The position numbers were made by a program, and so were the translations under genes. This document shows positions 27,140-36,355 of a stretch of DNA of 64,000 nt, piece by piece. The number at the start of each line of letters is the position of its first letter. Position 1 is the stretch's first letter. The notes below the pieces were generated by a model. It was given only the letters and a program-made list of their open reading frames with translations. It searched no databases and was not told where the DNA came from. This DNA comes from Lysobacterales bacterium 15-68-25. Lineage in GTDB: Bacteria > Pseudomonadota > Gammaproteobacteria > Xanthomonadales > Rhodanobacteraceae. The stretch lies in contig NCKB01000008.1 of the NCBI GenBank assembly GCA_002279065.1, positions 186,001-250,000 on the forward strand. Direction: 5' to 3'.

Positions 27140-28537
27140 ATGAATTCGTTGCCGCCGATCGCCGAACGGGACATGCGCCGGGCTACCCTCTGCCAGCTGC
27201 TGCATTGGCTGGCGGCAGACCGCGTGCAGCCGCAGGTGCTGGCCGACAGCTACCTGCAGGCGATCGAGCGCGTCGACCCGCAGCTCAACTGCTACGTGGA
27301 TGTGCGCGGCAGCCTGGTGCAGGAGCAGGCGCGCGCGGCCAGCAAGCGCCGGCGCGACGGGGTGATCGGACGGCTGGACGGCATCCCCGTCGCGATCAAG
27401 GACAACTTCGACGTAGCCGGCTGGCCGACCCGCGCGGGCCTGCCGGGACGGCAGGTGCCTGCCGAAGACGACGCCCATGTCGTGGCGCGCCTGCGTGCGT
27501 CCGGTGCGGTGCTGCTGGGCAAGACCAACATGGACGAGGGGGCGCTCGGCGCAACGACCGACAATCCGCATTTCGGCGCCACGCACAACCCGTGGAAGCA
27601 CGGTTACAGCGCGGGCGGCTCGTCGGGCGGTGCGGCCGCCGCCGTGGCGGCCGGACTGGCGGTGGCGGCGGTGGGTTCGGACAGCCTGGGTTCGATCCGC
27701 ATCCCGGCCAGCTACTGCGGCGTGTTCGCGCTCAAGCCGACCCACGGCGAGATCTCCGCCCGCGGCCTGGTGCCGGCGGCGCGCCGCCTCGACGCGGTTG
27801 GCCTGTTGGCCCGCGGCGTGGACGATCTCACCGTGTTGCTTCAGGTGCTCGCCGGCTATGACGCCGACGATGCGCGCTCGCGCCGCCGCCGTGTTGCCTT
27901 CGAGTTGCCTGACTGGGAGCCGGGGCGGCTGCGCGCCGGCGTCCTGCCGGATCTCGCAGCGGTCGGCGTGGCGCCGGAAGTGATCGAGGTGTTCGACGCG
28001 GCGATGGCGAAGTTGCCGCGCGAGCTCGGCGAGCGCCGCTTCGTGGATTTCAGCGACTGGGATTTCGCCCGTACCCGCCGCGCCGGCCTGCTGCTGATGG
28101 AAGCCGAGATGCTCGGTACCTTCGCTACCGACCTGGCCGACAGCGAGCATCCGGTGTCGCCGCGTTTCCGCCGGATGCTGGACTACGCTGCACGCCAGTC
28201 GGCAGGCGACTACGCCAACGCCGATCGCGTGCTCGACGCGGCGACCTTGAAGATGCGCCGGCTGTTCTCGCAGGTGGACGTACTGGTGCTGCCGACCACG
28301 CCGCAGGGCGCGTTCCCGCTCGACGAACCGGCGCCGGACTCGATCGCCGATCTGACCAGCTTCGCCAGCCTGGCCGGTTGCCCGGCGGTGAGTATCCCGA
28401 TGGGCACGCTGCCGGACGGACTGCCGGTCGGCCTGCAGCTGGTCGGTGCGCGCGGTTCGGACCTGCGCCTGCTGGAACTGGCGGGCATCGTCGCTGCCAC
28501 GCTCGACGCGGAGCCGGCGTATCCGGCGATTGCCTGA
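27140..28537 (+). CDS. Amidase-signature hydrolase (GatA/AtzE-like)
   Basis: Amidase signature enzyme of 465 aa. The catalytic lysine lies in IPVAIKDNFDVAG, the cis-serine in GYSAGGSSGGAAAAVAAG and the nucleophile in GSDSLGSIRIPAS. The usual G-G before the nucleophilic serine is replaced by L-G. C-terminal SLAGCPAVSIPMG and GLPVGLQLVGARGSD are also typical. No gatB or gatC is present, so it is unlikely to be the tRNA amidotransferase; a stand-alone amide hydrolase is more probable. The substrate is unknown. The ATG follows a GGGAG ribosome binding site, and the AlkB-like gene starts 10 bp after the stop. Confidence 0.85.
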   Translation: MNSLPPIAERDMRRATLCQLLHWLAADRVQPQVLADSYLQAIERVDPQLNCYVDVRGSLVQEQARAASKRRRDGVIGRLDGIPVAIKDNFDVAGWPTRAGLPGRQVPAEDDAHVVARLRASGAVLLGKTNMDEGALGATTDNPHFGATHNPWKHGYSAGGSSGGAAAAVAAGLAVAAVGSDSLGSIRIPASYCGVFALKPTHGEISARGLVPAARRLDAVGLLARGVDDLTVLLQVLAGYDADDARSRRRRVAFELPDWEPGRLRAGVLPDLAAVGVAPEVIEVFDAAMAKLPRELGERRFVDFSDWDFARTRRAGLLLMEAEMLGTFATDLADSEHPVSPRFRRMLDYAARQSAGDYANADRVLDAATLKMRRLFSQVDVLVLPTTPQGAFPLDEPAPDSIADLTSFASLAGCPAVSIPMGTLPDGLPVGLQLVGARGSDLRLLELAGIVAATLDAEPAYPAIA

Positions 28538-28547
28538 GGTGGTCCCG

Positions 28548-29168
28548 ATGGGCGCGGCCGAATGGCAGGAGCTGCCGCTGCCCGGTGCGGAGCTCGCGAT
28601 CATCGAGCGCTGGCTGGCGCCCGACGAAGCCGACGCGCTGCTCGCCGAGCTGCTGGTCGCGATTCCGTGGGAGAACCATCGCATCCGCATGTTCGGCCGC
28701 GAGGTCGCCTCGCCGCGGCTGAGCTGCTGGATCGGCGACCCCGGCGCCAGCTATGTCTATTCCGGCACGCGCTTCGCGCCGCATCCCTGGCCGGCCCCGC
28801 TGTACGCACTGCGCACACGGGTGGAGCAGGCCTGCGGCACGCGCTTCAACAGCGTGCTGGCCAATCTCTATCGCAACGGCGACGACGCGATGGGCTGGCA
28901 CAGCGACGACGAACCCGAGCTGGGCGAGCGGCCGGTGATCGCTTCGCTCAGCCTGGGGGCGGAGCGACGCTTTCGCCTGCGCCCGCGCCGGCCGCGCGGG
29001 GAGCCGGCACGGCGCGACGACATCCGCAGCCTGGTGCTGGGCCACGGCAGCCTGCTGCGCATGGCGGGCGACACCCAGCGCCGCTATCGCCACGACCTGC
29101 CGCGGGCGAAGGGCGTGGAGCAGCCGCGGCTCAACCTGACCTTCCGCCGGATCGTCACCTCGCGCTGA
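28548..29168 (+). CDS. AlkB-like 2-oxoglutarate/Fe(II) dioxygenase
   Basis: A 206-aa oxygenase predicted to repair alkylated DNA or RNA by oxidative demethylation. The Fe ligands are in GWHSDDE (His and Asp) and RYRHDLP (His), and the 2-oxoglutarate motif R-x-N-x-T-F-R is present as RLNLTFR. NSVLANLYRNGDDAMGWH precedes the first ligands, and SLSLGAERRFRLRPR is the usual core strand, all like AlkB homologues of the ALKBH2/3 type. The start at 28548 has GAGG a few bases upstream and avoids overlap with the amidase. It is probably co-transcribed with the amidase, without evident functional link. Confidence 0.9.
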   Translation: MGAAEWQELPLPGAELAIIERWLAPDEADALLAELLVAIPWENHRIRMFGREVASPRLSCWIGDPGASYVYSGTRFAPHPWPAPLYALRTRVEQACGTRFNSVLANLYRNGDDAMGWHSDDEPELGERPVIASLSLGAERRFRLRPRRPRGEPARRDDIRSLVLGHGSLLRMAGDTQRRYRHDLPRAKGVEQPRLNLTFRRIVTSR

Positions 29169-29240
29169 TGCGGCACCTGCAGCTTGGCTTGCCCCGGGGG
29201 CAGCGGCGATAATTCGCGCTTTCCCCAGGCTTGGCTCCCC

Positions 29241-30341
<1,101 letters not shown>

Positions 30342-30433
30342 TACCCGGCTGCCGGGGCGACTCGGCGGCATCGGGTGGGCGCGCTAGAATCGCGGCGTCC
30401 ACCCTCCTCCCACTCCAACGACTGGACCCGATC

Positions 30434-30829
30434 ATGAGCGAGATTCCCGGCGATCTGAAATTCCTCAAGTCCCACGAATGGGCCCGCGTCGAGGACGACG
30501 GCACGGTCCGCGTGGGCATTTCCGACCACGCCCAGGCGGCGTTGGGCGACCTGGTGTACGTCGAGCTTCCCGAGGTCGGCGCCAGCGTGCAGGCCGGCAA
30601 CGGCGTGGCGGTGGTCGAGTCGGTGAAGGCTGCTTCGGACATCTATTCGCCGGTGTCCGGCGAGATCGTGGCGGTCAATGAAGCGCTGGCCGACAAGCCG
30701 GAGACGATCAACGAAGACGCGTACGGTGATGGCTGGCTGTTCGTCGTGCGCCCGAGCGATCGAGGCGAGCTCGACGAGCTGCTCGACGCCGACGCCTACG
30801 CCGAGCAGATCGAGAACGAAGATCACTGA
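30434..30829 (+). CDS. gcvH: Glycine cleavage system H protein
   Basis: Lipoyl carrier of the glycine cleavage complex, 131 aa, the usual length. The lipoylated lysine is in [16 protein letters not shown] at about residue 67; [20 protein letters not shown] at the N-terminus and [15 protein letters not shown] in the C-terminal half are standard. It shuttles the aminomethyl group from GcvP to GcvT, whose gene is immediately upstream. A perfect GC-rich hairpin 25 bp after the stop probably ends the transcript. Confidence 0.97.
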   Translation: MSEIPGDLKFLKSHEWARVEDDGTVRVGISDHAQAALGDLVYVELPEVGASVQAGNGVAVVESVKAASDIYSPVSGEIVAVNEALADKPETINEDAYGDGWLFVVRPSDRGELDELLDADAYAEQIENEDH

Positions 30830-30853
30830 CGGGACACTCCGTCATCGTTTCAG

Positions 30854-30877
30854 CGACGGCCGCGCGAGCGGCCGTCG
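30854..30877 (+). terminator. Hairpin after gcvH, possible terminator
   Basis: A perfect 10-bp stem (CGACGGCCGC / GCGGCCGTCG) with a GCGA tetraloop lies 25 bp after the gcvH stop. It is followed by TCGTGTTC rather than a clean T tract, so termination efficiency is uncertain. Confidence 0.55.
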
Positions 30878-31111
30878 TCGTGTTCGGGGGACGTTCGGAG
30901 AGTACGCGGGAAAAAAATTTTCCCCTGCCGGCAGGGTGCCGGTCGTCTCCCATTCATCCATTTTCTTCAGGCGCTTGCGGATCGATCGAAGGCGATGGCG
31001 CCCAACATGCGACGCTGCTCTCGTCAGCGCGCTTTATCGGCATCATCACCGGAAACCGTTGTGCGGCGCGGCTTTCCGGGCATCCATGGTTTGATTGTTG
31101 CTTTTCATTAT

Positions 31112-31127
31112 GGACGTCTATACGTCT
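31112..31127 (+). promoter_or_regulatory. Two tandem met boxes (MetJ operator)
   Basis: The 16 bases read GGACGTCT ATACGTCT: two directly adjacent 8-mers, each matching the MetJ box AGACGTCT at 7 of 8 positions. MetJ binds cooperatively to two or more contiguous boxes. The flanking 8-mers on both sides do not match. The site lies upstream of metJ on the same strand, so autoregulation is the simple reading. Confidence 0.75.
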
Positions 31128-31283
31128 TTTTAGTGATTGCTCATCAAGCTGCAATGCCTTGTGTGGCGGGGCTTCCGGGCTGTCCGGGCGGGGTCTTGAG
31201 GGTTGTTTCCGGGTGCGCAAAATCAATTGACAGTTGAAATCTTCGGGAATAGCTTTCGCACCAGATTCTGGGGAACAGGTGCT

Positions 31284-31838
31284 ATGTCGGCAGTGAAGTA
31301 CGTACAACCCTATGTCGAGCACGGCGAGAAAGCTGGCGCAGTACGCAAGATCACCGTCTCGATTCCACTTCACGTTCTGCGTCTTCTGTCCGATCTACGC
31401 ACCCACCGCCAGGTAAACAATCTTCGGCACGCCACCAACAGCGATTTGCTGGTCGAGGCGTTCCTTCACGCTTTTACTGGGCAACCACTGCCAACTGATG
31501 AGGAGCTGAGACGAACCATGGCCACTGCCAAGAAAACCGCTGCAAAGAAACCGGCCGCCAAAAAGGCCGCCAAGAAGACCGCCGTGAAGAAGGTTGCCGC
31601 CAAGAAGCCGGTGGCGAAGAAGCCGGCCGCCAAGAAGGCTGCCGTGAAGAAGGTTGCCGCCAAGAAGGCTGCACCGAAGAAGGCCGCTGCCAAGAAGCCG
31701 GCCGCTGCCAAGAAGACCGCCGCGAAGAAGACCGCGGTGAAGAAGGTTGCCGCCAAGAAGGCTGCGCCGAAGAAGGCCGCTGCCAAGAAGGCTGCTCCGG
31801 CCAAGGTGGCGAAGGCCACCAAGACCGCCAAGAAGTAA
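31284..31838 (+). CDS. metJ: MetJ methionine repressor with histone-H1-like Lys/Ala/Pro tail
   Basis: A 184-aa chimera. Residues 1-78 are Met[14 protein letters not shown], then [18 protein letters not shown] (the ribbon and helix A) and [19 protein letters not shown], closely like E. coli MetJ, ending [16 protein letters not shown]. The normal MetJ C-terminus is replaced by ~106 residues made almost only of Lys, Ala, Pro, Val and Thr ([16 protein letters not shown] and so on), like eukaryotic H1 tails and bacterial AlgP/HctB-type proteins. Both parts are in one uninterrupted frame with no sign of frameshift. SAM-dependent repression of methionine genes is the family role; the tail likely binds DNA non-specifically. 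An internal ATG at 31518 could give the tail alone. Confidence 0.9.
   Translation: MSAVKYVQPYVEHGEKAGAVRKITVSIPLHVLRLLSDLRTHRQVNNLRHATNSDLLVEAFLHAFTGQPLPTDEELRRTMATAKKTAAKKPAAKKAAKKTAVKKVAAKKPVAKKPAAKKAAVKKVAAKKAAPKKAAAKKPAAAKKTAAKKTAVKKVAAKKAAPKKAAAKKAAPAKVAKATKTAKK
31641..31790 (+). repeat. 57-bp direct repeats in the metJ histone-like tail
   Basis: Two 57-bp copies, 31641-31697 and 31734-31790, differ at only two bases and encode [20 protein letters not shown] third partial copy of the first half begins near 31582. Such near-identical repeats make the tail length prone to change by recombination or slippage. Confidence 0.85.
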
Positions 31839-31873
31839 GTCTTTACATAACCAGAAAGTTCGTTCGAATTTGT

Positions 31874-31899
31874 TTCCCCGCGGTGCCCAGCGCGGGGAA
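31874..31899 (+). terminator. Hairpin after metJ, weak terminator candidate
   Basis: A perfect 9-bp stem TTCCCCGCG / CGCGGGGAA around an 8-base loop lies 36 bp after the metJ stop. No T run follows, so it may only stabilise the 3' end. Confidence 0.35.
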
Positions 31900-32129
31900 G
31901 CCCTTCGAAAGCGATTCGTCCCGGCCATGCGCCGGGATGCTTCGTTTAGGGGCCGGGGAATATTCTTTCCGGGCTCCCGGAACCTTGCGTTCCTCGTCCG
32001 TTTGCCGTGACCGCTGCAATGCGGTTACCTTTCGCTCATCCGCGCCGCGACGGACCTGGGGGCAGGTCCCCGCTCCTGGATTTACGGGGGGAAAAAGCGC
32101 GGGTATCTGATGCCACTCAGCGAGAGATC

Positions 32130-33149
32130 ATGGATACCCGAATCAAACTCGAGGCGCGCCGCCGCGCGCGCGGGGCCGTACGGCCCGTCACGCTGGCCGC
32201 TCTGGCCGTCATCGTCCTGCTGGCAATCGCTTCCTGGTTCCTGGTGATCCAGCCTCACGAGGAAATGCTGCTCTCCGACTCGGGCGGCCATCCGTCCAGT
32301 CCGGTCACCACCAACACCGCAGTGCAGGCGCCGCCGCCGGCCAACGTCGAGGCGATGGGTACCGACCAGTTGCTGGCCGAGGCCCGCAAGGCGATGAACG
32401 ACCAGCGCTATCTGGCGCCGGCCGGCAACAACGCCTTCGAGTTCTATCTCAAGGCGCTGGAGCGTGAGCCGGGCAATGCGGTGGCGACCGACGCGTTGCG
32501 CGAGACCTTCCCGTTCGCCGCGAGCGCGGCCGAGCAGCAGATCAACGCCGGTAACTTCAACGAGGCACAACGCGAGATCGACCTGCTCGCCAAAGCCGAC
32601 CCGGCCAACTACACGCTGACGATCCTGCGCTCCAAGCTGGATGCCCAGCGCAAAGTGGCCGACAAGGCTCAGCAGGAGGCCGCCGACCAGGAGCGCCAGC
32701 AGCAATTGGCTGCGCAGAAGGCTGCCGCGGACAAGGCCGCAGCGGACAAGGCCGCGGAAGAGCAGGCTGCCGGGACCACCCAGACCGCCGCAGCGAACAG
32801 GCCGTCCTCGGCGGTGACCTCGGCGAAGCCTGCTGGTGCGCCGTCCAGCCAGGCTGCGCAGGCCGCACCCGTGCAGCCGAGTTCGACACCTGCCGTGCTG
32901 ATCCGAAGCGTCGTTCCGCGCTATCCGACGCCGGCGCAGCGCTCACGAACCGAAGGCTACGTGGTGGTGACCTTCACCGTGACGACCGATGGACACACCT
33001 CGGACATCCGGGTCACCGATTCGCAGCCTCGTCACGTGTTTGATCGCGCGGCCATGGATGCGGTGGCGCGCTGGGAGTTCAAGCCGGCCACCCGCAATGG
33101 CGAGCCGGTGGAGAGCTCGGTCACCAACCGGATCAACTTCAAGCTCTGA
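32130..33149 (+). CDS. TonB-family energy transducer / periplasmic spanning protein
   Basis: A 339-aa bitopic protein: a basic cytoplasmic N-terminus (TRIKLEARRRARGAVRP), one transmembrane helix at ~22-42 (LAALAVIVLLAIASWFLVI), a periplasmic region with TPR-like features (FEFYLKALEREPGNAVATDAL in shortened form: YLKALEREPGNA), a Lys/Ala/Gln-rich helical spacer (~190-250), and a C-terminal TonB domain from VPRYPTPAQRSRTEGYV to the end, with AVARWEFKPATRNG. It probably couples the proton gradient to outer-membrane receptors or acts as a TonB paralogue; no exbB/exbD is nearby. The ATG at 32130 gives a normal membrane-anchored topology; the longer open frame upstream is not supported. Confidence 0.85.
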   Translation: MDTRIKLEARRRARGAVRPVTLAALAVIVLLAIASWFLVIQPHEEMLLSDSGGHPSSPVTTNTAVQAPPPANVEAMGTDQLLAEARKAMNDQRYLAPAGNNAFEFYLKALEREPGNAVATDALRETFPFAASAAEQQINAGNFNEAQREIDLLAKADPANYTLTILRSKLDAQRKVADKAQQEAADQERQQQLAAQKAAADKAAADKAAEEQAAGTTQTAAANRPSSAVTSAKPAGAPSSQAAQAAPVQPSSTPAVLIRSVVPRYPTPAQRSRTEGYVVVTFTVTTDGHTSDIRVTDSQPRHVFDRAAMDAVARWEFKPATRNGEPVESSVTNRINFKL

Positions 33150-33173
33150 GAGCGCGTCGGATCGACGAGGAGG

Positions 33174-33203
33174 GAACGGCCAGCAGGGAACTGCTGGCCG
33201 TTC
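33174..33203 (+). terminator. Strong hairpin after the TonB-like gene
   Basis: A perfect 13-bp stem GAACGGCCAGCAG / CTGCTGGCCGTTC with a GGAA tetraloop, 24 bp after the stop, followed by TGCTTTG. It also lies close after the 3' end of the convergent gene at 33254 and could serve both strands. Confidence 0.7.
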
Positions 33204-33253
33204 TGCTTTGTGCGGTCCGGGAGCGGAGTGGGGTCCTGGCCGGCATCCCCGGA

Positions 33254-34540
33254 TCAGCGGTGGTGTCGCCGCCTGGGTTGGTGCCTGCGTTCCGGGGTCC
33301 GCGGTGGCGGACTCTCCAGCCCGGCCCAGTCGACATGCGGCAGGCCGAGCAGGCGGTCGAACATCATCGGCATCAGGCCGGAAGGCGCCGCGCCGGCCGA
33401 ATTCCACATCGTCACGATGCCCGCGTGGTATTTGGGGAAGAAGCCGATCATGGTGCGGTAGCCCTGCACCGCGCCGGCGTGGAAGACCAGCGTCTCCCCT
33501 CCGTAGGTGAAGACTCGCCAGCCGAGAGCGTAGTGGGCCGCGGTGATGCGCGCGCGGCGCCAGGGGGTAGAGTGCATCTCTACCGGCGTCGCTACGCCCG
33601 GGGCGTGCAGCACCTCGAGCAGATCAGCGGGCAGCACGTCGGGACGACCGCCCATCTGGGCGATCAGCCACTTCTCCATGTCGCGCAGGCTGGCGTTCAC
33701 GCCGGCGGCGGGGGCGACGCGGTAGTAGGCCTCCTTCGGTTCGAACGGACGCCATTCGCCATGCCGCGCGGCCAGGTGCGGACGCGCCCAGCTCGGGCTG
33801 GCCTCCAGCGCGGCGCGGCCGTAGCTGGCTGTCTTCATGCCGAGCGGATAGAAGATCCGCTTGTCCACCAGGCGGTAGAAGAAGTCCCCGGTCTCGGTGT
33901 AGATCACGTCGCCGATCAGGCTGAAGGCCACGTTCTGGTAGCCATAGCACTGGCCGGGGCCGCAGGTCATGTCGACTTCGTCGAGCTTGCGCACCAGCTC
34001 TTCGTACGGGACGTCGTCCTCGAGCATGTTGTCGTAGGTGTTGCGCGGCAGGCCGGCACGCTGGCCGAGGATGTCTCCGACGGTGACCTGCTCGGCCGCC
34101 TGCATGTCCTTGAGCTTGAAGAACGGCAGCACGTCGATCAGCTTGGTGTCCCAGCTCAGCTTGCCGTCGCGCACCAGCAGGGCGGTGAGCCCGGTGGCGA
34201 AGGCCTTGGACAGCGAGGCGAGCCGGAACACCGTCTGCGGCGTGATCGGCTGCTTCGTCGCCGCGTCCGCGTAGCCGGTGGTGTACTCGAACACCACCTT
34301 GTCGTTCACCACCACGGCCGTGGCCAGCCCAGCCACCGAGTGCCGTCGCCCGAGTTCGTCGAGCCAGTGCCGATAGTCGCCCAGCGCCTCCTTCACGCGC
34401 GCCGGTGGCAATTGGGCGGAGGGCACGTTGCCGACCACACGGGTGGCCGGCTCCTGCGGGCGAGGTGCGGCATCGGCGCGGGCGGCGGGCGCTAGGGACA
34501 GCGCGGCGGCGAGGGCGAGGGTCAGGGGACGGAACGGCAT
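33254..34540 (-). CDS. Serine hydrolase of the beta-lactamase/DD-peptidase (class C-like) family
   Basis: Exported serine hydrolase, 428 aa. A signal peptide (MPFRPLTLALAAALSLAPAARA) leads the protein, shortened here. The active-site motifs are SLSK in RLASLSKAFATG, YQN in CYGYQNVAFSLIG, and HAG in LVFHAGAVQGYR, matching the S-x-x-K, Y-x-N and K/H-x-G set of class C-like enzymes and esterases. It most likely acts in the periplasm as a peptidase or esterase; true beta-lactamase activity is not predictable. The start at 34540 is chosen because it begins the signal peptide. It points toward the TonB-like gene, with a shared hairpin between. Confidence 0.88.
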   Translation of the reverse strand: MPFRPLTLALAAALSLAPAARADAAPRPQEPATRVVGNVPSAQLPPARVKEALGDYRHWLDELGRRHSVAGLATAVVVNDKVVFEYTTGYADAATKQPITPQTVFRLASLSKAFATGLTALLVRDGKLSWDTKLIDVLPFFKLKDMQAAEQVTVGDILGQRAGLPRNTYDNMLEDDVPYEELVRKLDEVDMTCGPGQCYGYQNVAFSLIGDVIYTETGDFFYRLVDKRIFYPLGMKTASYGRAALEASPSWARPHLAARHGEWRPFEPKEAYYRVAPAAGVNASLRDMEKWLIAQMGGRPDVLPADLLEVLHAPGVATPVEMHSTPWRRARITAAHYALGWRVFTYGGETLVFHAGAVQGYRTMIGFFPKYHAGIVTMWNSAGAAPSGLMPMMFDRLLGLPHVDWAGLESPPPRTPERRHQPRRRHHR

Positions 34541-34720
34541 GCAGCTCGGCGTGGTGCCCGGCAGGGGCTGTCGGGGATGGCGGGGACGGGGAGAGCCGGT
34601 GGTGGCCGGCCGTGCATCTGATCGCGGGATTGTGGGCGAGTTCGCGTTCGCCCACAACGAAGCACGCGGCCCGTCGAACAGCCGCCGGTCAGCTGCCGCC
34701 GGAGGCCGCGCGCACTCTGC

Positions 34721-36313
34721 TCACTGCCCCGGGCCCAGCAGCAGTGCGCTGGCGCGCTCGGCGATCATGATCGTCGGCGCATTGGTGTTGCCCGAGGGCA
34801 GGCTCGGCATGACCGAGGCATCGACCACCCGCAGGCCGTCGATCCCGCGCAGGCGCAGTTCGCTGTCGACCACCGCCCCCTCGTCGCGGCCCATCCGGCA
34901 GCTGCCGACCGGGTGGTAGACCGATTCGGCCTTGCGACGGATGAAGGCCTCGAACTCGGCGTCGCTCGCCAGCGCCGTCTCGGGGAACACCGGTTCGCCC
35001 CGGTAGGGATCGAAGGCGGGTTGGGCGAGGATGTCGCGCGACAGCTTCGCCGCCTCGATCATCCGGGCGAGGTCGTGGCCCTCGCCGTCGCCCAGGTAGT
35101 TGGCGTGGATCGCCACGGGGCGCGCGGGGTCGGCCGAGCGCAGGCGCAGCCGGCCGCGGCTGCGCGGATGCAGGTAGCAGGCGTGCAGGGTGTAGCCGTC
35201 GCCGGGCAGGCGGTGCCGGCCGTGGTCGTCGAGCAGGGCCGGCACGAAGTGGAACTGCAGGTCGCAGCGCTCGTCTTCGGCCAGCCGGCTGCGCAGGAAA
35301 CCACCGGCCTCGGCGATGTTCGACGTGCCCGGGCCCTGCCGCGCGATCAGGTAGCGCAGTCCGGCGGCCACTTCGTTCAGATGGTCGTAGGTGACCGGGC
35401 GGGTGCTTCCAACCAGGGTGCAGATGTCCAGATGGTCCTGCAGGTTGCCGCCGACCTCCGGCCGGTCGAGCACGACGGGAATGCCGTGCTCGCGCAGGTG
35501 GTCGGCCGGGCCGATGCCCGACAGCATCAGCAGGTGGGGCGAATTGATCGCACCGGCCGACAGCAGTACCTGGCCGGCATCGATGCGTTGCGAGCCGCTG
35601 CCGTTGCGCAGTTGCACCCCGACCGCGCGGCCGTGCTCGATGATCACGCGCTCGACCAGCGCACCCGTGCGCACCTCGAGGTTGGCGCGGTCACGCGCCG
35701 GCCGCAGGAAGCCGGTCGCGGTGGAGCAGCGCGCGCCGTTGCGCTGGGTGACCTGGTACAGGCCGAAGCCTTTCTGGTGTTCGCCGTTGAAGTCGTCGTT
35801 GCGCGCATGGCCGGCCTGGCCGGCGGCCTCGAGCAGGGCATCGGACAGCACGTTGTGGTGGCGCAGGTCCGACACGCCCAGCGGCCCGCCGCTGCCGTGG
35901 CGGGCGTCCGCACCGCGCGTGTTGTCCTCGCTCAGCTTGAACCACGGCAGCACCTGGTCCCAGCCCCAGCGCGGATCGCCCGCGGTCTCGGCCCAGCGGT
36001 CGTAGTCGCCGGGCACGCCGCGGATGTAGCACATCGCGTTGATCGAGCTGGAGCCACCCAGGGTCTTGCCGCGCGGCCACCACAGGCGCCGGCCGAGCAA
36101 TTGCGGCTCGGGCTCGGTGTGGTAGTCCCAGTTCACGCTGCGCACCTTGACCAGCCGCGCCAGGCCCGCCGGCATGTGGATCAGCGGATTCCAGTCGCGC
36201 GGCCCGGCCTCCAGCAGCAGTACCCGAGTGTTCGGATTCGCGCTCAGCCGGTGGGCCAGCACGCAGCCGGCCGAGCCGGCGCCGACGATGACGTAGTCGT
36301 AGTCCATCCCCAT
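34721..36313 (-). CDS. GMC-family oxidoreductase (choline/alcohol dehydrogenase-like)
   Basis: FAD-dependent GMC oxidoreductase, 530 aa. The ADP-binding motif is DYVIVGAGSAGCVLAHRL, followed by RGKTLGGSSSINAMCYIRG (GMC signature 1), GPADHLREHGIPVV with the upstream GAINSPHLLMLSGIG (signature 2), and the C-terminal HPVGSCRMGRDEGAVVD plus PSGNTNAPTIMIAERAS. The catalytic His is in SVYHPVGSC. The frame is open for another ~440 codons upstream, but that part lies antisense to the transporter gene and has no GMC similarity; the Met at 36313 matches the family start. Substrate not assignable; choline dehydrogenase-like enzymes lack this exact context here (no betaine aldehyde dehydrogenase). Confidence 0.92.
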   Translation of the reverse strand: MGMDYDYVIVGAGSAGCVLAHRLSANPNTRVLLLEAGPRDWNPLIHMPAGLARLVKVRSVNWDYHTEPEPQLLGRRLWWPRGKTLGGSSSINAMCYIRGVPGDYDRWAETAGDPRWGWDQVLPWFKLSEDNTRGADARHGSGGPLGVSDLRHHNVLSDALLEAAGQAGHARNDDFNGEHQKGFGLYQVTQRNGARCSTATGFLRPARDRANLEVRTGALVERVIIEHGRAVGVQLRNGSGSQRIDAGQVLLSAGAINSPHLLMLSGIGPADHLREHGIPVVLDRPEVGGNLQDHLDICTLVGSTRPVTYDHLNEVAAGLRYLIARQGPGTSNIAEAGGFLRSRLAEDERCDLQFHFVPALLDDHGRHRLPGDGYTLHACYLHPRSRGRLRLRSADPARPVAIHANYLGDGEGHDLARMIEAAKLSRDILAQPAFDPYRGEPVFPETALASDAEFEAFIRRKAESVYHPVGSCRMGRDEGAVVDSELRLRGIDGLRVVDASVMPSLPSGNTNAPTIMIAERASALLLGPGQ

Positions 36314-36355
36314 TCCCCCACGCCCGGATGAGGCGCTGTCAGCGCATGCTAGTCT

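Larger units (their letters stand above)
30830..31283. other. 454-bp intergenic region upstream of metJ
   Basis: No convincing gene. It contains the gcvH hairpin, a GGGAAAA-AAA-TTTTCCC hairpin at 30908-30924, the 12-bp palindrome CCTGCCGGCAGG at 30924-30935, and two tandem met boxes at 31112-31127. AT content rises clearly from about 31080 toward metJ, as expected for a promoter region. The distance from the met boxes to the metJ ATG (156 bp) leaves room for a long leader. Short open frames here lack family resemblance and were not called. Confidence 0.7.

Noticed and set aside
29169-29240. Glycine riboswitch before gcvT
   Set aside because: Only 72 bp separate gcvT from the previous gene, too short for a glycine aptamer, and no aptamer core was seen.
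31518-31838. CRISPR-like or microsatellite array
   Set aside because: The periodicity is that of AAGAAG-containing Lys/Ala codons in a coding frame; no constant repeat with unique spacers exists.
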